Source of the DNA: Bradyrhizobium nanningense
Lineage (GTDB): Bacteria; Pseudomonadota; Alphaproteobacteria; Rhizobiales; Xanthobacteraceae
NCBI RefSeq assembly: GCF_004114535.1
Contig: NZ_LBJC01000010.1
Location: forward strand, 1-46,885
Length of the DNA stretch: 46,885 nucleotides
Direction of reading: 5' to 3'
Shown: positions 14,519 through 22,837 of the stretch, in pieces
Layout: each line of letters opens with the position of its first letter
Numbering within the stretch: position 1 is the first letter of the stretch
The notes under the pieces: generated by a model
What the model was told of the DNA's origin: nothing
Database searches by the model: none
The model's input: only the letters and a program-made list of their open reading frames with translations
Position numbers and translations under genes: made by a program

Positions 14519-15150
14519 AGGTTCAGGAAATCGCTGACAACAAAGGAGTCTTTGAAAGCGGCCTGCAGCCTATCGTCCGTGAGGGGAACAAGCCACGGGA
14601 GCCGTCCCAACCAGCGCACTCTCCCGATCTCGCAAATCGCGCTTTCAGTTTCGGCGTTTCTTTCGCCAATGAACGCAACTCCGAGGATTCGGATCTGACG
14701 CTTGCGCAGAGCCTCTATCGAGAGCAGGGAGTGATTGATTGTGCCCAGTCCCGTCCTTGCGCAAAGCACGACGGGAAGCTGCCAGCGCTCGAAGATGTCG
14801 ATGTAAAGAGTGCGCGCTGTCAGCGGCACCATGAGTCCGCCGGCTCCCTCGATCACGAGTTGCCGCTCGCCGCTATCCGGCAGTCGAAGCGTGTCGGTAT
14901 CTATGCGAACGCCGTCGATCTCCGCGGAGTAATGGGGCGAGGCAGGCGTCCGAAGTCGATAGAGCTCCGGGACGATCCGATCGGACGAGAGGCCACCGAG
15001 GCGGCGGATGCACTCGGAGTCGATCTCTTGTTCGAGTCCAGCCTGGACCGGCTTCCAGTAATTCGCGCCGAGAAGCCCGGCGAGCCCTGCGGAGAATACC
15101 GTTTTACCGACCCCGGTGTCCGTACCAGTCACGACGATCCGCTTATTCAT
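14515..15150 (-). CDS. bioD: Dethiobiotin synthetase
   Basis: 211 residues. It closes the ureido ring of dethiobiotin from DAPA, CO2 and ATP. The P-loop [15 protein letters not shown] is at the N-terminus, followed by YWKPVQAG and [12 protein letters not shown], both family hallmarks. ATG 15150 overlaps the bioF stop as TGATG; a TTG one codon earlier is a less likely start. The 3' end overlaps bioA by four bases. Tight coupling implies one transcript from bioF to bioA. Confidence 0.97.
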   Translation of the reverse strand: MNKRIVVTGTDTGVGKTVFSAGLAGLLGANYWKPVQAGLEQEIDSECIRRLGGLSSDRIVPELYRLRTPASPHYSAEIDGVRIDTDTLRLPDSGERQLVIEGAGGLMVPLTARTLYIDIFERWQLPVVLCARTGLGTINHSLLSIEALRKRQIRILGVAFIGERNAETESAICEIGRVRWLGRLPWLVPLTDDRLQAAFKDSFVVSDFLNL

Positions 15151-16301
15151 CAAAACGAGCCCCTCGTCACCTCAACCAGCGCATCGAGCATTGCGCGCAC
15201 GTCCGCTTCCCCAACATTGAGTGTCAACGAAATTCGCAAGCGGGCGGTTCCTGCAGGGACGGTTGGCGGCCGAATTCCGCGGACATCGAAGCCGCGCGCC
15301 TGCAGAGCAGAGGCAAGTCGCATTGCATGAGCATTGTCACCTACGAGGTACGGTACGATCTGAGAGGTCGATGATGTGCGTAGACCAAGCGAGGTGATCT
15401 GCCGATGCGCGAACGCAACGAGTTTGGCCAGCCGTTGCTGCCGCTCCGGCTCTTTCTGCAGGGTGAGGAGTGCCTCTCGAACGGCAACGGCCATCAATGG
15501 TGATGGGGCGGTTGCAAAAATAAACGGACGGCAGCGGTTGACCATGAAATCGCGCAAGATGCCGGAGGCCGTAACAAGTGCACCCGCCGCACCGAGCGCT
15601 TTGCCGCAGGTATGAACGACGATGAGATTTTCGCGCCTGTCATAAGGGGCCGTGAGCCCTCGTCCCTGATGCCCGTAAACGCCTGTGGCATGAGCCTCAT
15701 CCACGATCAGAAACGCGTCTTGGCGATCGGCGATTGCCACCAGCTCTTCGAGTGGAGCGAAGTCGCCATCCATACTGTAGAGACTTTCGGCCACAATCCA
15801 GACCCGGCCCGCTCCACCTTTGTTTCGCCAGTCGCGAATCGCGTCTTCGACTGACTGGGGGTCATTGTGCGCGTGAATTCGACACTCTGCGCGACCGGCC
15901 CGCGCCCCCTCGTGAATACTGGCGTGCACGAGCGCATCGAGAAGGAGCAGATCGCCGCGCTGCGGCAGCGTTGTCAGGAGGGCAAAATTTGCGATGTAGC
16001 CGCCTCCAAAGAAAAGCGCAGCCTCCGCGCCAAAGAACTGAGCCGCTTCCGTTTCGAGCCGTTCATGCTCCTCGCAATTGCCGCGCAGAAGCCGCGACCC
16101 GCCGGCTCCAACCGGAGTGCCCGCCTCGAGTGCGGCGACCATCGCCTTTTTGATGCACGAGGCGTTCCCGAGCGCCAGATAGTCGTTCGATGCGAAATCG
16201 ATCCCCACACGTGGCTTGAGGCAGCGCAGCCGTTTATCTTCGTCCAAGGCATTCAACGCTGAGACGTAGGGACTAAGTCTAGCTGTTTGGATCGACCGCA
16301 T
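15150..16301 (-). CDS. bioF: 8-amino-7-oxononanoate synthase
   Basis: 383 residues, PLP alpha-oxoamine synthase. It condenses pimeloyl-CoA or -ACP with L-alanine to KAPA. Motifs are [49 protein letters not shown] and the lysine segment [16 protein letters not shown] 16301 has GGAG about seven bases upstream. It follows panD by 76 bases and overlaps bioD by one base. No bioC, bioH, bioG or bioZ is in the window, so the pimeloyl precursor is made elsewhere. Confidence 0.97.
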   Translation of the reverse strand: MRSIQTARLSPYVSALNALDEDKRLRCLKPRVGIDFASNDYLALGNASCIKKAMVAALEAGTPVGAGGSRLLRGNCEEHERLETEAAQFFGAEAALFFGGGYIANFALLTTLPQRGDLLLLDALVHASIHEGARAGRAECRIHAHNDPQSVEDAIRDWRNKGGAGRVWIVAESLYSMDGDFAPLEELVAIADRQDAFLIVDEAHATGVYGHQGRGLTAPYDRRENLIVVHTCGKALGAAGALVTASGILRDFMVNRCRPFIFATAPSPLMAVAVREALLTLQKEPERQQRLAKLVAFAHRQITSLGLRTSSTSQIVPYLVGDNAHAMRLASALQARGFDVRGIRPPTVPAGTARLRISLTLNVGEADVRAMLDALVEVTRGSF

Positions 16302-16377
16302 TCATCACTCCGAGGATCGCATCAAATCACGCAGAAGATGCGTTGGCCGTTTAGGAAGGAAGGATGTCCCGTTGGAT

Positions 16378-16731
16378 TCAACTTGCCAGGATGCGATTGT
16401 CTCGGTCCACGCGCACAATGCGTGGCTTGAACATCTTTGCTTCGGCCTCGTCGAATGAGGCATATGCAACGATAATGATCTTGTCTCCGGGCATCGCCAG
16501 TCGGGCGGCCGCACCGTTCAGGCTTATTGTGCCAGACATCGGCGGCGCCTCGATCACGTAGGTGGCAAAGCGCGCGCCTGTTTCGACATTGTAGATTTCG
16601 ACGCGCTCGTTGATCACCATTCCTGCTGCCTCCAGGAGCGTACGATCTATCGAGATCGAGCCTTCATAGTGCAGATCAGCTTCGGTCACTGAGGCGCGAT
16701 GGATTTTGCCCTTCATCAAAGTTATCTGCAT
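16378..16731 (-). CDS. panD: Aspartate 1-decarboxylase precursor
   Basis: 117 residues. The proenzyme cleaves itself between Gly24 and Ser25 (HYEGSISID) to form the pyruvoyl cofactor, then makes beta-alanine for pantothenate. [33 protein letters not shown] and [10 protein letters not shown] match the family. It lies inside the biotin run between bioB (46 bases) and bioF (76 bases), so a pantothenate gene is likely controlled with biotin genes. PanB and PanC are 5-6 kb downstream on the same strand. Confidence 0.96.
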   Translation of the reverse strand: MQITLMKGKIHRASVTEADLHYEGSISIDRTLLEAAGMVINERVEIYNVETGARFATYVIEAPPMSGTISLNGAAARLAMPGDKIIIVAYASFDEAEAKMFKPRIVRVDRDNRILAS

Positions 16732-16777
16732 TTCTCACCTAGGCTGGATATAGGGGCAATTGCGCGCACTGCTTCCG

Positions 16778-17773
16778 TCAGGCGAGCCCGGACGTGATGC
16801 CGAGCCGGGCCAGCAGATCCGCGTCGCGATCAACTTTAGGGTTTTTGGTGGTCAAGAGCACGTCGCCGACGAAAATTGAATTTGTGCCAGCCAAGAAGCA
16901 AAGCGCCTGCAATTCATCGGTCATGTATTGCCGCCCGGCGGACAAGCGAACCACACTCCTCGGCATCATGATCCGCGCGGTCGCCAGCAGCCGGACCAGC
17001 GCGATCGGATCGGGAGGCTCCGCGGTGTCTTCCACCGGCACGCCCTCGATCTTGCTCCACAAGTTGATCGGCACGCTTTCGGGATGGTTGGGAAGATTAG
17101 CGAGCAGAACGAGCATACCTAGGCGGTCCTCGACGCGCTCGCCCATACCGATAATCCCGCCGCAGCAGATCCTGATGCCGGCATCGCGCACATGCGCCAG
17201 CGTATCGATGCGGTCCTGCAGGCTGCGGGTGGTGATGATCTTGCTGTAAAACTCGGGCGATGTGTCGACGTTGTGATTGTAGAAGTCAAGGCCGGCCTCG
17301 GCGAGGCGCGCGGCCTGCTTCGGTGTCAGCATGCCGAGCGTGACGCACGTTTCCATGCCGAGTCCCTTGACCGCCTTGACCATGTCGCAGACGGAATCAA
17401 GATCGCGATCTTTTGGCGTGCGCCAGGCCGCGGCCATGCAGAAGCGCGTGGCGCCGGCATCCTTCGCGCGCTGCGCGGCCGCAACCACATCGGCGCAACG
17501 CATCAGACGGGTCGCTTTCAGGCCGGTCTCGTAATGCGCGCTTTGCGAGCAGTAGCCGCAGTCCTCCGGACAGCCGCCGGTCTTGATGCTGAGCAGGCTC
17601 GCAGTTTCGACGTGGTTTGGATCGAAGTTCTTGCGATGAGCGCGCTGCGCCTGAAGCATCAGGTCGGCGAAAGGAAGGTCGTAGAGCGCCTTAGCCTCTT
17701 CGACGTTCCAATGATTGCGAACCCGCGCCCCGTTGCTTGCTTCCTTCCGTTGGACTTGCGCAGCAGCATCCAT
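16778..17773 (-). CDS. bioB: Biotin synthase (radical SAM)
   Basis: 331 residues. It inserts sulfur into dethiobiotin, the last biotin step. The radical-SAM cluster motif [11 protein letters not shown] is near residue 70, with [12 protein letters not shown] before it and [12 protein letters not shown] and GGIIGMGE after it. It is the first gene of the minus-strand vitamin block. Two BioR-like boxes lie 17-46 bases upstream of its ATG, so repression by the divergently encoded regulator is expected. Confidence 0.97.
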   Translation of the reverse strand: MDAAAQVQRKEASNGARVRNHWNVEEAKALYDLPFADLMLQAQRAHRKNFDPNHVETASLLSIKTGGCPEDCGYCSQSAHYETGLKATRLMRCADVVAAAQRAKDAGATRFCMAAAWRTPKDRDLDSVCDMVKAVKGLGMETCVTLGMLTPKQAARLAEAGLDFYNHNVDTSPEFYSKIITTRSLQDRIDTLAHVRDAGIRICCGGIIGMGERVEDRLGMLVLLANLPNHPESVPINLWSKIEGVPVEDTAEPPDPIALVRLLATARIMMPRSVVRLSAGRQYMTDELQALCFLAGTNSIFVGDVLLTTKNPKVDRDADLLARLGITSGLA

Positions 17774-17790
17774 AACCCAATCCCGCTAAA

Positions 17791-17800
17791 TTGTAGATAA
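17791..17800. promoter_or_regulatory. Probable BioR operator 1 (TTGTAGATAA)
   Basis: Nine of ten bases match the BioR consensus TTATAGATAA. It lies 17 bases upstream of the bioB ATG, in the bioB-bioR intergenic region. Confidence 0.7.
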
Positions 17801-17809
17801 TCGTGTGAA

Positions 17810-17819
17810 TTATCTATAG
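17810..17819. promoter_or_regulatory. Probable BioR operator 2 (TTATCTATAG)
   Basis: Nine of ten bases match the consensus TTATCTATAA. It lies nine bases beyond operator 1, about one helical turn away, and could bind a second dimer. Confidence 0.72.
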
Positions 17820-17874
17820 TCATCGCTCTCAAAGAGATGCTAATCGAGCTGCCTCGCAAATGCACCGGTTATTG

Positions 17875-17884
17875 CGGTAGATAA
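17875..17884. promoter_or_regulatory. Weak BioR-like site at the bioR start (CGGTAGATAA)
   Basis: Seven of ten bases match the consensus. It sits immediately before the bioR ATG (17888), where binding could allow autorepression. It is within the near-palindrome TAGATAATCTA. Confidence 0.4.
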
Positions 17885-17887
17885 TCT

Positions 17888-18523
17888 ATGATCACTGCTG
17901 ACAACAAGACGACGGTCGCGCGCATCGCGGACTCAATCGCTGAGCGCATTATCAGCGGTGCCTTGGAGCCAGGCGCGCCACTGCGTCAGGATCACGTTGC
18001 ACGAGAATTCAATTCCAGCCACGTCCCCGTGCGCGAGGCCTTTCGGCAGCTGCAGGCACAACATCTTGTTGTCGCTGTGCCGCGTCGCGGTGTTCGGGTT
18101 GCCCCGCTCGATACCCGTTCAGTGAAGGAGATCGCCGAAATGCGCGCCGCGCTCGAGGTGGTGGCATTGCGCCATTCGGGGCCAAGGCTCACAACAGCTC
18201 ATTTGGCTCAGATCGAGCTGGCCTTGATCGAAGGAGACAATGCAAAGACGATCGAGGAGTTTGAGATGGCCAACCGCGCCTTTCACCACGCCTTGGTCGC
18301 GCCGTGCGGAATGCCGCGTCTGCTCGCGAGCCTCGATGGATTGCAGCTTGCCAATTCTCGATTGGTGTTCGCGATGGCGCGATCGGTGGGCTGGCGACCG
18401 CGCTCCAATCAAGATCACCGCCTGATTCTGCAAGCCTTGCGAACGCGCAACGTCGATCAAGCCTGTAACCTGCTCACGCGGCACATTCAAACCATTGAGC
18501 GCCTTGCCCTTCCGGCGTCCTGA
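17888..18523 (+). CDS. bioR: GntR/FadR-family regulator, probable biotin repressor BioR
   Basis: 211 residues. The N-terminal winged helix is visible: ADSIAERIISGALEPGAPLR, then HVAREFNSSHVPVREAFRQL, and HLVVAVPRRGVRV. The C-terminal FadR-type helical domain follows with EIAEMRAALEVVALR and the metal-site region AFHHALVAPCGMPRL. It is divergent from bioB with a 114-bp gap carrying BioR-type boxes, the standard alphaproteobacterial arrangement. It most likely represses the biotin genes, and through panD part of pantothenate synthesis. The name rests on context and sites; the sequence alone only proves GntR. Confidence 0.88.
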   Translation: MITADNKTTVARIADSIAERIISGALEPGAPLRQDHVAREFNSSHVPVREAFRQLQAQHLVVAVPRRGVRVAPLDTRSVKEIAEMRAALEVVALRHSGPRLTTAHLAQIELALIEGDNAKTIEEFEMANRAFHHALVAPCGMPRLLASLDGLQLANSRLVFAMARSVGWRPRSNQDHRLILQALRTRNVDQACNLLTRHIQTIERLALPAS

Positions 18524-18656
18524 GCAAATCTGGCAAGCTTCACTAGGGATCGCGACGATCGCAAGCGACGGTCATGCGGCAGGCGACTAGCCTCGTTGCA
18601 ACGGGCTCTATTCCCAGATAGTCATGGCCCCCCTAGCGGCATCTCCACGGACGGCC

Positions 18657-18974
18657 ATGATTCGTCACATCGTCTTCTTCAGCGCCAAGGACGAGGCGCA
18701 TATCGTCCAGATCATCGAAGGTCTTTCGCTTCTCACCACGATACCACATGCGCGCCGGCTTGAGGTTGCCCGCAACCGCAAGACCGATCAGCTCGGCAAC
18801 GATATCGACATCGTGGTCTATGGTGAGTTCGACAGCGAGACGGAGCTCGCAGCGTACAAAGCGCACGATCTCTACCAGGAGTCGATTAAACGGGTCCGAC
18901 CGCTCCGCGAGCTGAGGTTCGCGGCCGACTACGATGTATCAACAGATACCCCTTTCGCCTCCAGGACAGGATGA
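18657..18974 (+). CDS. Stress-responsive alpha/beta-barrel (Dabb) domain protein
   Basis: About 105 residues from ATG 18657 (MIRHIVFFSAKDEA); an ATG at 18624 would add 11 residues. MIRHIVFF, GLSLLTTIPHARRLEV and IDIVVYGEFDSETELAAYKAH are typical of the Dabb family, dimeric ferredoxin-like barrels without one fixed reaction. It lies between bioR and pabB on the same strand. The 3' end overlaps open sequence upstream of pabB, and co-transcription with pabBA is likely. A link to p-aminobenzoate synthesis is inference from position only. Confidence 0.8.
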   Translation: MIRHIVFFSAKDEAHIVQIIEGLSLLTTIPHARRLEVARNRKTDQLGNDIDIVVYGEFDSETELAAYKAHDLYQESIKRVRPLRELRFAADYDVSTDTPFASRTG

Positions 18975-19128
18975 TCCAGGTGCTGTCGCAGCAAAACGTC
19001 CACCGCCAGGTAAACTCGGCAAAGGGTCTCATGTTTCGGCCCATCGCAGACAAGCGTTATTCTCGTCGGGTGAGGCAACAGATGGAACGGCACTTTCACG
19101 ACGTCAGCCGCCTGTGACCGATAGCCCG

Positions 19129-20523
19129 ATGTACGTTCGCGAGTTGCAGTGGGTTGAACCTGTCACAGCGATGCGACGTCTCGGGCATCGATCGCATCTC
19201 ACGTTTCTCGATAGCTCAGCAAGGCACGAGCTGCTTGGGCGCTACTCATATCTAACGTGCGACCCGTTCAGCACCTACAGGGTCGCGAACGGCCAAGCCA
19301 GTTGGAACGGACTGACTCTCGAGGCCGATCCATGGAAGGTCCTTCGCACGCTACTCGCGAAGTACCCGCAAGAGCATCGCCCCGATCTCCCGCCATTCCA
19401 GGGAGGAGCGGCAGGCTACCTTGGCTACGACATGAACAGGACATTGGAGCGCTTGTCTGCGCCGGCAACTGCCGGTCTGGCTTTGCCCCAATCCATCCTG
19501 CATTTCTATGACGTGGTCATCAGCTTCGACCACCGGGATAACAAATGCTGGATCGTCTCGACCGGATGGCCGGAGCAGGATCGCGCGCGACGCAGCGAAC
19601 GAGCGCGTCGTCGAGCCGACGAGTTTGCAGCATTGCTTGCCGGTCCAAAGGCGCCACAGAAGGGTTGTCCCAGCAAAGCGGGCGCATGGCGCTCGAACTT
19701 CAGCCGCGACGGCTACATTGCGGCCGTACAACGTGTGATCGACTTGATTCTGGCGGGTGACGTGTTCCAGACCAATATTGCGCAGCGTTTCAGCACCCGC
19801 CTGTCGACCTCTTTTGATCCGCTCGCCTTCTATTGCCAGCTACGATCATTCAATCCGGCGCCCTTTGCGGCCCTGCTGCGATGGGGAAAGCTGACCGTCG
19901 CATCAAGTTCGCCGGAACGATTCCTAAAGCTTGACGGGCGACAAGTCGAGACACGTCCCATCAAGGGCACGATCGCCCGTTCGCCTGATCCCAAGGAAGA
20001 CCACCGCCGTGCGGCTGCTCTCCTCGCTTCCGAAAAGGATCATGCCGAGAACACGATGATTGTCGACCTTTTGCGTAACGATCTGTCACGCGTTTGCACT
20101 GCGCATTCGGTCCAGGTTCCGGCCCTATGCAATCTCGAGTCCTATGCCTCGGTGCACCATCTCGTGTCGATCGTTAGGGGGACACTTGCCGGAGACGAAG
20201 ACGCCGTTAGCGTGCTCCGTGCTTGCTTTCCCGGCGGCTCCATTACGGGAGCGCCAAAGCTGCGGTCGATGGAAATTATTACAGAAATCGAGCGCATAGC
20301 GCGAGAGGTCTATTGTGGGGCGATCGGCTTCATCGGCTTCAACGGGCACATGGACACGAGTATTGCGATCCGCACTGTCACGATCGACGGCGACCTGGCT
20401 GTTTTTCATGCGGGCAGCGGCATAACGGCCTTGTCGGAGCCCGAGGCCGAATACGAGGAAACGCTCGCCAAGGCAGAGCGAATCTTTGATGCATTTGGTT
20501 CTGAACCAGCTGGTGCATTTTGA
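19129..20523 (+). CDS. pabB: Aminodeoxychorismate synthase component I
   Basis: 464 residues from ATG 19129; the frame is open from 18934, and GTG 19114 is another candidate. Together with PabA it converts chorismate and glutamine to 4-amino-4-deoxychorismate, the p-aminobenzoate and folate route. The signature ETRPIKGTIARSPD carries Lys where anthranilate synthase has Ala (PIAGT), which marks it as PabB and not TrpE. Also seen are FQGGAAGYLGYDMNR, SSPERFLKLDG, FPGGSITGAPKLRSMEI and YCGAIGFIGF. It overlaps pabA by four bases. No pabC lyase follows. Confidence 0.93.
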   Translation: MYVRELQWVEPVTAMRRLGHRSHLTFLDSSARHELLGRYSYLTCDPFSTYRVANGQASWNGLTLEADPWKVLRTLLAKYPQEHRPDLPPFQGGAAGYLGYDMNRTLERLSAPATAGLALPQSILHFYDVVISFDHRDNKCWIVSTGWPEQDRARRSERARRRADEFAALLAGPKAPQKGCPSKAGAWRSNFSRDGYIAAVQRVIDLILAGDVFQTNIAQRFSTRLSTSFDPLAFYCQLRSFNPAPFAALLRWGKLTVASSSPERFLKLDGRQVETRPIKGTIARSPDPKEDHRRAAALLASEKDHAENTMIVDLLRNDLSRVCTAHSVQVPALCNLESYASVHHLVSIVRGTLAGDEDAVSVLRACFPGGSITGAPKLRSMEIITEIERIAREVYCGAIGFIGFNGHMDTSIAIRTVTIDGDLAVFHAGSGITALSEPEAEYEETLAKAERIFDAFGSEPAGAF

Positions 20524-21116
20524 TTGTCATCATCGATAATTACGATTCCTTCGTGTTCAACATTGCCCGCTATTTTCACATGCTCAGTGAAGCAACGGAA
20601 GTGATCCGAAACGACGCTATCAGCATCAGCGAGCTCGTTAGTCTCAACCCGCGCGCGGTGGTCATATCGCCCGGCCCCTGCACCCCAACTGAGGCAGGAA
20701 TATCGACAGCAGTGGTTCGCGAACTTTCAGGACGCGTACCAATTCTCGGTATCTGCCTTGGACATCAGTGTATTGCGAGCGCTTTCGGAGGACGGGTGGC
20801 GCGTGCGCGTCGGCCCATGCACGGTCGGCGCTCATACGTTGCGCATGACGGCCGAGGGTTATTCAAGGGGCTGCCAACCCCGCTTGACGTCGGACGCTAC
20901 CATTCTCTTATCGTCGAGCTTGATGAGTCATGTGCGCAGAACCTCATAGTGACAGCGCGTTCGGAGGAAGGCGAGATCATGGCCCTCACGCACGGCTATT
21001 ATCCCACCTATGGGGTCCAGTTCCATCCCGAGTCGATACTTACCTCACAGGGGCACGTCCTGCTTATGAACTTCTTGCGACTCACAGAGGATTTCCGAAA
21101 CCACGCGGCGCAATGA
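20520..21116 (+). CDS. pabA: Aminodeoxychorismate synthase component II (glutamine amidotransferase)
   Basis: 198 residues, starting at TTG 20520, which overlaps the pabB stop. It releases ammonia from glutamine for PabB. The oxyanion motif SPGPCTPTEAG, nucleophile Cys in ILGICLGHQCIAS and the His-Glu pair in GVQFHPESILT complete the class-I triad. In many bacteria one such subunit serves both TrpE and PabB, so a dual role is possible; pairing with a Lys-type PabB favours p-aminobenzoate here. No terminator was recognised after the stop. Confidence 0.93.
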   Translation: MIVIIDNYDSFVFNIARYFHMLSEATEVIRNDAISISELVSLNPRAVVISPGPCTPTEAGISTAVVRELSGRVPILGICLGHQCIASAFGGRVARARRPMHGRRSYVAHDGRGLFKGLPTPLDVGRYHSLIVELDESCAQNLIVTARSEEGEIMALTHGYYPTYGVQFHPESILTSQGHVLLMNFLRLTEDFRNHAAQ

Positions 21117-21204
21117 GAGGCTCGGCCCGCCGATCAAGATGGTGGACCGTTGGTTTCCGACGGGGTTGGAAGGCGCGGCCCAATTCGGCAGGCATTTGCG
21201 GTAA

Positions 21205-21712
21205 TCAGCGCTGTTCCGTGCTCGGCTCCGCAGTCAGCGGCGCGCCTCCGACAGAAACCGGACCTTGCGGTTTCGAGGGCCGGACGTCTCTCTTGGCCGG
21301 CTTGGATGTGGTGCGCACGGCCGGCGAAGAAGCAGCAGGAGCAGGAGAAGCAACAGGCGCCGGACGATTCTTTGGGTCAGGCTGCGATCTGATCCGAGAT
21401 CCGCTTTAGCTCGGTTTGCTGCGCATCGACGTTGCGATTGAGCTCGGCAATTTCATCGGCTGTCTTCTGATGCCCTGATTGGATCCATAAAAGAGCGTCC
21501 CTATCCTCAGGTGACAAGCCAAGCGAGGGAGGCACGACTTCGTGCGCCGGCGGCGCCTCGGCAAACGTTTCGATATTCGTCAAAAATAGGCTCCTCCGGC
21601 GCAAAGAACGAGCAATACGACTCAGAAGAGCAAAGATCCGCCGAAAGCCTTTCGACGGTCTCTGCAGGACCGGCGGCAACTCCGATGCTTGGAATTGATC
21701 CGTCAAAGCCAC
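21205..21712 (-). pseudogene. Frameshifted coiled-coil protein of Bradyrhizobium type
   Basis: The minus strand reads DRDALLWIQSGHQKTADEIA, then ELNRNVDAQQTELKRISDQI, and hits TGA at 21377. In another frame, directly after the stop, the expected Ala/Pro/Ser tail appears (PAPVASPAPAASSPAV) and ends with QGPVSVGGAPLT before TGA 21205. This pattern, a coiled coil followed by a Pro/Ala-rich tail with SVGGAPLT, recurs in Bradyrhizobium membrane-associated hypothetical proteins as far as I recall. I read it as one gene with a frameshift or deletion near 21375. The N-terminus is also uncertain. Confidence 0.55.
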
Positions 21713-22837
21713 ACCCCGCTCCCATCATCTCAATCTGCTTTGGTTGTTCTCGTTGCGGCGATAGCTGAAGATGGTCAAGAGCAGCCGCGAGCCGCCCCCC
21801 CCCGCTGCATCGTTCTCAGCAATGTTGTCCCCAAAGCCTCTTCTTGATCGGATCAGGGCTTTTACGAGCTACGCATTGCGCTGCAGATGGCGAGGTAAAT
21901 AATGAAGGCCGGTAGAGGGCTTACCCGTGAAGCACATTCATACTTGCTTGCTCTTGAGAGGGCCGCCTCACCAAAGGCTGTGCGGTAGGGGATTTGCTGG
22001 GTGACGCTTCCAGCGCTCCTGCGCCTGCTCGTTCGGCGATCGACAGTTGTAGCGCCGAAGTTGACTTGGCGCAAAAGCTGCGCAACCCACGCAAAAAACG
22101 CGTGATGGGACCATAAGACTAACTATATCGTTCATGGAGGGGGACCGACGTTGTTAGTGGCAACTGCACGAAGGCCAACCAGGAGATCAGGTCGGCCGTT
22201 CAGAACGACGGGCACTACATGCGGAAGCGATCGAGGAAGCGGATCCCTACGGATGCCTGAGCAGATCATCTGCAACCGCCGGGCCTCCATACGTGGAAAA
22301 CCATACCAGCGCCCCCCTGTCCGGGCTGCGTACCGTCTTGCGTGAGATCTCGCAGGATCCTAGCGCGCCAAAGGTCAACCGCGGGATCCAAATGAAGGAA
22401 AATGCGAGCAGGCTGGAGCAAAGCGGTGCAAGCCCAGCGGCGGTCAGCGCCAACAGGCTGCCGGACACAATGTCATGATTGCGCACCAAACTACCAGCTA
22501 GTCTATCGAATTGATTGCGCGCCTATTTTTGCGAAGAGGCCCGCAACTGTGGACGTGGATGGGGGACTGTAAGCCGTGATTGTTTGTGATCATCATGTTC
22601 AGTCACGTAGAGGTATTCCAACTCCAAACGCGGCACACGTGGTCACGCCTGCTCGCGCCTGACGAAACTCTCTGGATCCATGAGTTCTCATGCAGCACCA
22701 GTTCGCCGCGCTTGTCACAAAGCGGTGCCAACCGAACGCTGGGCACTTGAGAACGTATGTCGCTTTGTCGCGTTGACGTTTACGGCGGGAAACGGCACGC
22801 CTTGATCATCCGTATGGAGCGATACCGGATACGGTTG
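21713..22837. other. Gene-poor region, about 1.1 kb
   Basis: No recognised gene. A minus-strand frame at 22247-22489 has hydrophobic stretches (IVSGSLLALTAAGLAPLCSS) but no identifiable family. A run of nine C bases lies at 21795-21803. The right part should hold the promoter of the large secreted protein. Confidence 0.35.

Noticed and set aside
18934..20523. Anthranilate synthase TrpE or a TrpEG fusion
   Set aside because: The PIKGT motif has Lys, as in PabB, and the amidotransferase is a separate gene. TrpE would be expected to have PIAGT.
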